The notes beneath the pieces are model-generated. The model was not told the DNA's origin, searched no databases, and saw nothing but the letters and a program-made list of their open reading frames with translations. DNA of 5,402 bases from contig JAIEEW010000050.1 of assembly GCA_029067255.1 (NCBI GenBank), forward strand, positions 1-5,402. The letters run 5' to 3'. The position numbers and the translations under genes are program-made. This document shows, in pieces, positions 1 to 5,330 of this stretch (its first letter is position 1; each line of letters starts with the position of its first letter). Source of the stretch: Clostridia bacterium. Lineage in GTDB: Bacteria; Bacillota; Clostridia; Christensenellales; UBA3700.

Positions 1-1266
1 CGATATCGTGGGTATTACTACCGGCAACGCTCCGCCGTATGGCGAACCGTCTACAGTTACGGAACCGTTAACAAGCGACATTTGCGCGGGGAGCATATCG
101 TTTAACGTTACGTTGAGAGCGTCAACGGCTCCCGTATTTTCCAAAACGAGAGTATAAGTTATCTCTTCTCCCGTTTCCGCGTAAGTTTTGTCCGCGGATT
201 TGGTTACAGTTACATTCGCGCCTTTGCTGTCGATCTGTAAACCTAACGCGTTGGGAACGTATAAGTCTCCGTTGGTTGTAAATCTTATGACCGCGGACGA
301 TTGACTTGCCGCCAGTTTGTCGGAAACATCTACCGCCGTGATATCCCAGCCTTGACGGCAAGCGGACGTATTTGTTCCCGCTGCTGCGTTCGCGTTTCTA
401 TCGCCGAAAGTGCCGGACGTATCAAGCAATCCGTTTTCATCGTTTATCTGCGAAGCAAAGAAGTTGTTTTGCGGGTTGTTCGGACCGGAAAGCGGTTGCA
501 ACGTTGCTACCGATTGTCCGAAAAGCATTTGGTCGCCTGTCAAAACAGCGTCGCCTTCTTGCGCGGATACGAAAATTTTTCCCGTTATTGGCAGAGTTTG
601 GGGCGTAAGGAAGTTTGAAACCGTTATAGTCGTACTTCCTGTATTAGGCGATACGACCGTTCCGCCGCTCCATAGCGTGAGATTTCTCAGAGTCATGTTG
701 GGATTTTCGTAGGCTACGGCAAGCGTCCATCCGGCGTGATTGGTGTCGGCTGTTCTGTCGTCAAGCGCTTCTATCAAAGCAGGAACGCCTTTTAAGGAAT
801 ATCCGCCGGTAAGAGCAGTTTGTACTAGCGCGGTAACGTTTGCGCTCCTAACGTAGAATCCCACGGTTATGCCGTCGGCAGGGATATCAAAGTTTTGCGC
901 CGTAACGGGATCTGGCGCTATTGTATAAACGCCTTGAGAAGTTGTAAAGATTACACTGTTGTTCGTAAGCGCGGAAATATTGTTTGCGGAAGAACGGAAA
1001 AGTCCGCCCCATATGAGTTCCGCATATAAAACCGTTGAACCCGCAGGCAGATTTAGATATGCAAGCGAGCCGTTTTGGGTATAGTCGAGAGTAGTACCTT
1101 CGGGGAAAGATCCGACTTGCAGACCGATGTTATTACTAGTGAACGCGCCTATCGAGCCGTCCGTTCCAGGCTCGTTTTGATTCGCCGCTTTGCTCAGTCC
1201 TATCGTATTGCCGCAAAAAACTATTCCGCCTTTTTTTACGTCTGAATAACGTTGAATAAATGGCAT
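1..1266 (-). CDS. DUF11-repeat cell-surface protein, N-terminal part (3' end off the window)
   Basis: The minus-strand frame is open from an ATG at 1266 to the left edge, giving 422 codons with no stop. The start is set by AAGGAGA at 1272-1278, five bases upstream. Residues 1 to about 345 form a Gly/Thr/Asn/Ser-rich beta-type region that opens MPFIQRYSDVKKGG and contains LPAGSTVLYAELIWGG. This resembles, from memory, the N-terminal region of large DUF11 proteins of the Bacillus cereus group and Clostridia. Residues about 349-422 match the start of a DUF11 repeat (conserved repeat domain): VTKSADKTYAETGEEITYTL, then VTLNDMLPAQMS. Family members usually carry many such repeats, so most of this protein probably lies outside the window. 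Its role is inferred to be structural or adhesive at the cell surface. There is no N-terminal signal peptide, which leaves the export route unexplained. Cysteines at 18 and 303 are the only two seen. No substrate or partner can be assigned. Confidence 0.88.
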   Translation of the reverse strand, partial: MPFIQRYSDVKKGGIVFCGNTIGLSKAANQNEPGTDGSIGAFTSNNIGLQVGSFPEGTTLDYTQNGSLAYLNLPAGSTVLYAELIWGGLFRSSANNISALTNNSVIFTTSQGVYTIAPDPVTAQNFDIPADGITVGFYVRSANVTALVQTALTGGYSLKGVPALIEALDDRTADTNHAGWTLAVAYENPNMTLRNLTLWSGGTVVSPNTGSTTITVSNFLTPQTLPITGKIFVSAQEGDAVLTGDQMLFGQSVATLQPLSGPNNPQNNFFASQINDENGLLDTSGTFGDRNANAAAGTNTSACRQGWDITAVDVSDKLAASQSSAVIRFTTNGDLYVPNALGLQIDSKGANVTVTKSADKTYAETGEEITYTLVLENTGAVDALNVTLNDMLPAQMSLVNGSVTVDGSPYGGALPVVIPTIS

Positions 1267-1271
1267 AATAT

Positions 1272-1333
1272 TCTCCTTATTTAGATATTACATATCCATA
1301 TCTCTTTAAAGAGATCGGAATATGTAAAGGAGA
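1272..1333 (-). promoter_or_regulatory. Inverted-repeat leader that can sequester the SD of the DUF11 gene
   Basis: The core is a perfect 16-bp palindrome at 1300-1315 (ATCTCTTTAAAGAGAT). Its arms extend to 1288-1307 and 1308-1327, with 17 of 20 positions paired. Outside this, TCTCCTT at 1272-1278 and AAGGAGA at 1327-1333 are exact complements. In the leftward mRNA the SD (1278-1272) can therefore pair with an upstream anti-SD (1333-1327), closing a long stem with a roughly 10-nt bulge on the SD side. If transcription starts upstream of 1333, ribosome access would be blocked when the stem is folded, as in RNA thermometers or other SD-masking leaders. The same DNA palindrome could instead be a protein operator. 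The sequence shows the pairing; the regulatory role is inference. The leftward promoter is not clear: TATAAC at 1353-1348 is a possible -10 but has no good -35. Confidence 0.5.
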
Positions 1334-1417
1334 TTGCGGTTATGTCTGTTATATACTATTCCGACGCTATAGAATTTGTGTATTGTTTTTTTCATAAAAT
1401 CGCAAATTTCTTCAGTA

Positions 1418-1446
1418 TTGACAAGAATCGCGTATACGGTTATAAT
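1418..1446 (+). promoter_or_regulatory. Consensus housekeeping promoter of the metallophosphoesterase gene
   Basis: TTGACA at 1418-1423 and TATAAT at 1441-1446 are separated by exactly 17 bp, so all 12 consensus bases match. The expected transcription start is near 1453, leaving a leader of about 50 nt before the ATG at 1504. No terminator, riboswitch-like fold or other regulatory structure is evident in that leader. Confidence 0.88.
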
Positions 1447-1503
1447 ACAGATATATTAGGTTTTTTGCGCAAAGTAGGCTATTGTGTCGAGTAAGGAAAA
1501 GTT

Positions 1504-2577
1504 ATGATGAGAAAAAGCGTTTTGAAAAGTTTGAAAAAATATATAGTTGTCGGGGTGATTTTTATTAGTTTGTTAACAGTGTCCACGTTAGGATTAGTTG
1601 GGTGTTCGGAAGCGTCGGCAGAAGAATGCGACGAAGTATTATATCTCGGCGAAAACAAAGATATCAAAGCGCTTGAAAAGCAGGCGGGAAAAGACTTCAA
1701 AATCATGCTCTTCACCGATTTGCAGTTGTGGGCTAATTTATTCGACAATAAAAAGACTTACGAAATGATGGACGCGCTTGTAGAAGAAGAACGACCGGAT
1801 CTGATAATTATGCCCGGCGACAACGTATCGGGACTTGCTACTAAGAGTTTACTTAAAAAACTTATTTCGAAAATGGAATCTTACGAGATACCGTGGGCGC
1901 CTACGTACGGTAACCACGATATGGAAGGAGTTGCGTCGATACAATGGCAGTCGAAAAGATATGAAAGCGCTAAATATTGTCTATTCGAGCGGGGCGAAGA
2001 AGATCTGTACGGTATGGGAAATTATTCTATAAGTATTTCAGAAAACGGCGAGATAGTCTATACGCTTATGTTTATGGACAACGGACGCTATATAAAATAT
2101 GAAGACGGCAGCAAAAGAGAGATTTATATAAGCGAAGAACAAACCGAGTGGTATGAACGGGAGATGAAGAAAATCTCCAGTTACAACAAAAAGCAAACGC
2201 CGTCGATGCTGTTTTCACATTTCGCAATGCCTGAAATGCGTACGGCTATAGAAAATTTGAGCGAGATAGGGGAAGACGGATATTTTTATGTTCCAAATGA
2301 ACAGGGAAGCGGATATTGCAAATATCTTCCATGCGCGGCGCCTGTAAACAAAGGGTTTATAGACAGAGCGAAAAATGTAGGACTTACGCACGTTTTTTGC
2401 GGACACGACCATGAAAACAACGCCAGCGTATTTTATCAGGGCATAACTTATACTTACGGTTTGAAGACCGGTTGTTCGCCCAGATACTGGAACGACGCGG
2501 ATTCTTACGGCGCGACGGTGATAACTATCGGAGAGAACATAAATTTTTACAACACCGTAAAATGGTCGGCAAAATAG
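1504..2577 (+). CDS. Lipoprotein calcineurin-like metallophosphoesterase
   Basis: This 357-residue protein is predicted to be an extracytoplasmic phosphoesterase anchored to the membrane by lipid. The basic N-terminus (MMRKSVLKSLKK) and hydrophobic stretch at about 13-32 end in the lipobox LVGC with Cys34 as the lipidated residue. The calcineurin-like metal-site motifs follow in order: FTDLQ (D72, Q74), PGDN (D106), GNHD (N137, H138), SHF (H239) and GHDH (H301, H303). In the first motif the usual D-x-H is D-x-Q, a variant I recall from other members of this superfamily, so activity is still likely. The overall motif layout suggests the purple-acid-phosphatase-like or Dcr2-like branch. The substrate (phosphomonoester, diester or nucleotide) cannot be told from sequence. 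The start is supported by AAGGAA at 1493-1498; the adjacent ATG at 1507 is an equally possible start. A consensus promoter lies just upstream. The transporter 125 bp downstream has its own promoter, so shared function is only a guess. Confidence 0.9.
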   Translation: MMRKSVLKSLKKYIVVGVIFISLLTVSTLGLVGCSEASAEECDEVLYLGENKDIKALEKQAGKDFKIMLFTDLQLWANLFDNKKTYEMMDALVEEERPDLIIMPGDNVSGLATKSLLKKLISKMESYEIPWAPTYGNHDMEGVASIQWQSKRYESAKYCLFERGEEDLYGMGNYSISISENGEIVYTLMFMDNGRYIKYEDGSKREIYISEEQTEWYEREMKKISSYNKKQTPSMLFSHFAMPEMRTAIENLSEIGEDGYFYVPNEQGSGYCKYLPCAAPVNKGFIDRAKNVGLTHVFCGHDHENNASVFYQGITYTYGLKTGCSPRYWNDADSYGATVITIGENINFYNTVKWSAK

Positions 2578-2660
2578 GTCGTTGATGATAATGGAAAATA
2601 AACTTTTTGATAAATTTTATATTTTTAATCGAATAATAGTAGTTTTATACGCTATATAAG

Positions 2661-2669
2661 TGCTATAAT
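2661..2669 (+). promoter_or_regulatory. Extended -10 promoter of the GPH transporter gene
   Basis: TGCTATAAT gives a perfect -10 hexamer at 2664-2669 with the TGn extension, which can compensate for a poor -35. No good TTGACA lies 16-18 bp upstream (2641-2646 reads AGTTTT). The predicted start near 2676 leaves a short leader with the G-rich ribosome site AGGGGGA at 2694-2700, two bases before the ATG at 2703. The rest of 2578-2702 is AT-rich with no convincing terminator for the upstream gene, so some read-through is possible. Confidence 0.6.
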
Positions 2670-2702
2670 GGAAAAGTAAAAAGGTTTGCTTATAGGGGGA
2701 TT

Positions 2703-4199
2703 ATGAAACTAAAATTCAAAGAGAAGTTTTTCTACGGCTTAGGCGACCTTTCCGCTAATATAATGTTTGCGGCGATTTCGTTTTATCTGCTTTATTTTTT
2801 CGTCAACGTCGGCGGACTTAAAGCCGAACTGGCTTCCGCGGTTTTTCTTATAGCAAAATTCTGGGACGCATTTACTGACTATCTTATGGGACGTATATCC
2901 GATAAGACGAAAAGCAAATGGGGAAAAAGACGCGTATATATGCTTTTCGGAGCGATACCTTACGGTTTGGCGTTTTTGCTTTTGTGGTTGGCTCCGTTTG
3001 GAGACAACGCTCAGGCAGGCAAGATGATATATTACACTTTGGCGTATATGCTTTTCAATACGACTTGGACGGTCGTCTATATTCCTTACAACGCGATCAC
3101 GGCTAATATGACTGACGATTACGACGAACGCACTTCGCTTAACGGAATAAGAATAGCGCTTGCAAACGTGGGTATTATTTTAGGCGCGGCGCTTTTCGCG
3201 CTGTTCGCCGACGGACAGGAAAGTCTGTTTTACGGACTTTTGGGAAGCGCGAAAAAGGCGTATCTGCTTTCGGCTGCGGTGTTTGCTGTTTTGTCGATAG
3301 CGATAATGTTGCTGTGCGCGGGCAATATCAAAGAGAGAGTCGACGATTTGCAGGTTAACGATAAAGGATTTTTCGTTACTCTCAAAGAATTTTTCAAACT
3401 TCCGGAATTTAGAAACATTATGGCGTGCTATTTGCTGAGCATGGTAGGTTTTGACATAATTATGGCGGTGTTTATGTTTTTCATAAACGATTCGCTAGGG
3501 TTTGGCGGGGGAGCGATGTCTATGGCTTTCGTTGCGATACCGCTCGTATGCGCGATAGCGTCTTCGTTCTTTTGGGTAAAACTGAGCGAAAAATTCAACA
3601 AGCATAAAGTCTATACTATAGCCTGCGTATATATGGCGTTCGTACTCATTTTCGCTATATTTGTTCCTGTAAAAACGGTATGGAGCACAGTTTTGTTATG
3701 TCTTTTTGCAGGCTTCGGCATGTCGGCGATACAAATTCTTCCTTACGCGGGAGTACCCGACGTGGTTGAGATCGACGAGTACGTAAACGGTACAAGAAGA
3801 GAAGGCGCGTATTACGGCATAACTCAATTTATGTATAAGGTCGCAAACGGCGTTTCCATAGCGATAGTTTCGGCGGTTCTCGGAGCGTTCGGATATATAG
3901 AAAGTACGGACGGCGCAGTTGTTCAGCAACCTGACAGCGCGTTGTTTGCCGTAAGAGTAGTTTTGGGACTTCTTCCCGGATTGATTTTCTTGATTTCCAT
4001 AATATTTTCTCACAGAGCGAATATATCGCGAGAACGCTTTGCAAAAATTAAGGCGGAACTGGAAGAAAGAAGAGCGCAGACGAAAAATGAAGAGAGTATT
4101 CCAAACCTTGAGAATTCTCAAGTTCAAACGCAAAGCGCAGATTGCGCCGGCGAGCAAAGCGAAGATACTTTGCAAGTAACCGACTGCAAGGAAGAATAA
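2703..4199 (+). CDS. GPH (glycoside-pentoside-hexuronide) family cation:sugar symporter, MFS superfamily
   Basis: This 498-residue polytopic membrane protein has about 12 hydrophobic segments and is expected to import a glycoside, pentoside or hexuronide with Na+ or H+. It aligns without gaps, from memory, to E. coli/Salmonella MelB around residues 11-60. The cation-site pair of MelB helix II is conserved at the same numbers (WDAFTDY, D55 and D59), followed by the basic loop SDKTKSKWGKRR (66-77). The family motifs VYIPYNAIT (about 125-133), DERTSLNGIR and PDVVEIDEY...RREGAYYG...QFMYK (352-379) are present, with K379 near the MelB Lys377 position. The MelB sugar ligand D19 is N19 here, and D124 appears to be replaced by an aromatic residue, so melibiose is unlikely and the sugar is unknown. 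Residues about 436-498 form a hydrophilic, Glu/Gln-rich tail with no EIIA domain of the kind LacS carries. No glycosidase is adjacent to suggest the substrate. Confidence 0.93.
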   Translation: MKLKFKEKFFYGLGDLSANIMFAAISFYLLYFFVNVGGLKAELASAVFLIAKFWDAFTDYLMGRISDKTKSKWGKRRVYMLFGAIPYGLAFLLLWLAPFGDNAQAGKMIYYTLAYMLFNTTWTVVYIPYNAITANMTDDYDERTSLNGIRIALANVGIILGAALFALFADGQESLFYGLLGSAKKAYLLSAAVFAVLSIAIMLLCAGNIKERVDDLQVNDKGFFVTLKEFFKLPEFRNIMACYLLSMVGFDIIMAVFMFFINDSLGFGGGAMSMAFVAIPLVCAIASSFFWVKLSEKFNKHKVYTIACVYMAFVLIFAIFVPVKTVWSTVLLCLFAGFGMSAIQILPYAGVPDVVEIDEYVNGTRREGAYYGITQFMYKVANGVSIAIVSAVLGAFGYIESTDGAVVQQPDSALFAVRVVLGLLPGLIFLISIIFSHRANISRERFAKIKAELEERRAQTKNEESIPNLENSQVQTQSADCAGEQSEDTLQVTDCKEE

Positions 4200-4229
4200 A
4201 AACGTATTCAATAATTTATAAAATGATAA

Positions 4230-4360
4230 GCAAAAATCTCCGCTTTTGAAAAGCGGAGATATTTGTTGTGAAAAGGTTATTATAATAAATTTAGGTTGTC
4301 CGATAAGACAGTGATTGAAATTATTCTTTTTTGTTTTGTATGACTAATATTCCCGTTGTC
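4230..4360 (-). ncRNA. Candidate small non-coding RNA (about 130 nt) divergent from the XRE regulator
   Basis: A perfect consensus promoter points leftward at 4395-4367, and the predicted start is near 4360. About 100 nt later the transcript meets a ten-to-twelve-pair hairpin followed by five U, so a discrete RNA of about 130 nt is expected. The transcript contains no ATG and no AAGGAG-like site, so it does not look like a small-protein gene. The 5' two thirds are A-rich and probably unpaired (for example ACAAAACAAAAAAG), apart from a small stem, TGTC and GACA around TTATCG (about 4298-4311). An unpaired A/U-rich body plus an intrinsic terminator is the usual build of a trans-acting regulatory RNA. 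It does not resemble any RNA family I know, and its targets are unknown. Existence is inferred from promoter plus terminator only. Confidence 0.55.
4231..4265. terminator. Intrinsic terminator hairpin, probably bidirectional
   Basis: Arms 4236-4247 and 4249-4260 (ATCTCCGCTTTT / AAAAGCGGAGAT) are perfect complements around one central base. In RNA this gives about ten pairs closing a five-base loop. One A/A mismatch (4235/4261) is followed by four more pairs. Rightward, it lies 31 bp after the transporter stop and is followed by ATTTGTTG, a modest U-tract. Leftward, it is followed by TTTTT (4236-4232), a better U-run, so it also ends the divergent small-RNA transcript. Confidence 0.82.
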
Positions 4361-4366
4361 AATCAT

Positions 4367-4395
4367 ATTATACACACTTAATTACGAATTGTCAA
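4367..4395 (-). promoter_or_regulatory. Consensus leftward promoter of the candidate small RNA
   Basis: On the minus strand TTGACA (4395-4390) and TATAAT (4372-4367) are separated by exactly 17 bp, so all 12 consensus bases match. No protein-coding gene follows in this direction before the hairpin at 4231-4265. The element lies 47 bp upstream of the XRE start codon, so transcription from it diverges from that gene. A possible rightward -35 for the regulator, TTGTCA at 4389-4394, occupies almost the same bases. The two promoters would compete if that site is used. Confidence 0.75.
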
Positions 4396-4404
4396 CACTT
4401 AATT
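4374..4404. repeat. Pair of ACACTTAATT direct repeats, candidate regulator operator
   Basis: The ten-base sequence ACACTTAATT occurs at 4374-4383 and 4395-4404. The two starts are 21 bp apart, two helical turns, so bound proteins would sit on the same DNA face. One copy lies in the spacer of the leftward sRNA promoter and the other touches the outer edge of its -35. A second short repeat, TTGTCAA, occurs at 4356-4362 and 4389-4395. The placement suits an operator for the XRE protein encoded 38 bp away, giving autoregulation and control of the sRNA. The repeat is seen directly; the binding is inferred. Confidence 0.45.
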
Positions 4405-4441
4405 TGTTTAATCGTATAAATTTTACAATGGGGGTAGGGCT

Positions 4442-4792
4442 ATGGATGGACAAAAATTTAATGAAAATTTCAAGCGTATAATGCGGGAAAATAACCTTAC
4501 GCAAAAACAACTTTCCGTATATACGGGAATACCCGCGTCTTCCATTGCGTCCTGGTTCGGCAAGCAATCTTCGTCGCCGAGCATTGACGCAGTGATTAAG
4601 ATCGCCGATTTTCTCAACGTTACGATAGATTATCTGATAGGAAGAGAAGGCGAAGACGGCACTATTATTATAGACGGCAGGGAATGTCTAAGCGATTCGG
4701 AAAGGGGACTTATTGCTAAGTATAGGGAACTTTCGCCAAAAAAACAGTCGCTTGTCAATGAGTACGTCGCGACGCTTTTGGAAGATAAGTGA
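4442..4792 (+). CDS. XRE-family helix-turn-helix transcriptional regulator
   Basis: This 116-residue cytoplasmic DNA-binding protein has an N-terminal Cro/C1-type helix-turn-helix at about residues 6-67. LTQKQLSVYTGIPASSIASW (19-38) covers helices 2 and 3, SPSIDAVIKIADFLNV (45-60) the next helices, and the domain closes with the family's usual DYLIG. A short linker with acidic and isoleucine residues leads to a helical C-terminus, LSDSERGLIAKYRELSPKKQ and onward (83-116). That tail is common in small stand-alone XRE repressors and probably mediates dimerisation. There is no peptidase or metal-binding domain, so no inducer can be proposed. The start is preceded by a G-rich site (GGGGG 4430-4434, AGGG 4436-4439), unlike the AAGGAG sites elsewhere. 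Its own promoter is unclear: TATAAA at 4415-4420 is a possible -10, but TTGTCA at 4389 is 20 bp away. It is divergent from the sRNA candidate, which it may control together with itself. Confidence 0.92.
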   Translation: MDGQKFNENFKRIMRENNLTQKQLSVYTGIPASSIASWFGKQSSSPSIDAVIKIADFLNVTIDYLIGREGEDGTIIIDGRECLSDSERGLIAKYRELSPKKQSLVNEYVATLLEDK

Positions 4793-5330
4793 TCAAAATT
4801 TTGTATTAGGATTTATTTTCTCGGAATCATTGTCAACGCCGAAGTCATCGTCGACTTGCGACATGAAATCATCCCGCATTTTTTCTTTGATTTTATAAAA
4901 GTCGCCGCCTACGAAGTCTTTTGTTGATTTTTCTTCTGCAGATTCCGCGGATTTTAGTTCGTAGAGTTTGAGTTTCACGTCGCGCTGATATTGAATACAT
5001 TCTATCATATTCATATGTCTGTCGGCATAAACTATCACGTTGCCCACTCCTAAAAGTTTTTCCAAAGGAGTGGAGAACGAAGATATTGACGTTATGCGCT
5101 CAAATTCTATCGACTTAATATTTTTTGCTTTTATTATTATCCTTTTGTCGGTTATCACGTATTCGGTATTTTTATATTTTCTATAAGTCAAAAAAATATA
5201 AACAAAGTATCTTACAATTAAAATTATCGGAAGCGACAAAAATATTGTAATGAGTACGATAATATAAGTATACAGTTCCTGTCCTGAAAACGTCGCCTTA
5301 AACGCTAAAATTTCTATAAAACATATAGGG
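4793..5330 (-). CDS. Bacterial PH-domain (bPH_2/DUF304-like) membrane protein, 5'-truncated at the contig end
   Basis: About 178 genuine residues are present, and the start codon is not. The apparent first six residues, MFIRDS, come from adapter sequence, so the genuine part begins PICFIEIL. A hydrophobic stretch follows, YTYIIVLITIFLSLP and onward for about 30 residues, broken by a Pro and an Arg; it could be one long or two short membrane helices. Next comes the bacterial PH domain signature, NTEYVITDKRIIIKAKNIKS, with the ITSISSF and LLGVGNVIVYA strands typical of YdbS/YdbT-like proteins. The last 50 or so residues are charged and acidic (for example DDFMSQVDDDFGVDND), probably a disordered cytoplasmic tail. 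Related proteins begin only a short way before the membrane segment, so perhaps 10-30 residues are lost. Its biochemical role is unknown. Its TGA stop directly abuts the stop of the convergent XRE gene, with no terminator between them. Confidence 0.8.

Noticed and set aside
301..712. Overlapping plus-strand ORFs of 78-105 codons in the first 700 bases.
   Set aside because: They are frame shadows of the DUF11 gene on the minus strand, whose frame is open for 422 codons with family-like sequence. The plus-strand translations are Arg/Ser/Cys-rich and lack ribosome sites.
1289..1327. The palindrome upstream of the DUF11 gene as an intrinsic terminator.
   Set aside because: No U-run follows it in either direction, and it lies between a gene start and its likely promoter, so a leader structure or operator fits better.
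1342..1494. A plus-strand 50-codon ORF (begins MSVIYYSDAIEF) with AAAGGAGA 8 nt upstream and a TAA overlapping the ribosome site of the phosphoesterase gene.
   Set aside because: The full-consensus promoter of the next gene lies inside it, no upstream rightward promoter is evident, and its SD is explained as the mirror-image arm of the inverted repeat. The peptide shows no recognisable domain. It remains a weak possibility only.
3696..4211. A 171-codon minus-strand ORF antisense to the transporter.
   Set aside because: The opposite strand encodes well-conserved GPH motifs across the whole stretch. The antisense product has no coherent domain and no clear ribosome site.
4389..4420. A rightward promoter for the XRE gene from TTGTCA (4389-4394) and TATAAA (4415-4420).
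   Set aside because: Each hexamer matches 5 of 6, but the 20-bp spacing is outside the usual 16-18 range and no extended -10 is present. It is mentioned as a possibility but not annotated.
4200..4441. A type I toxin-antitoxin locus or CRISPR-like element in the XRE upstream gap.
   Set aside because: There is no hydrophobic small ORF with a ribosome site on either strand, and only two copies of a 10-bp repeat. The sRNA plus operator reading explains the visible signals better.
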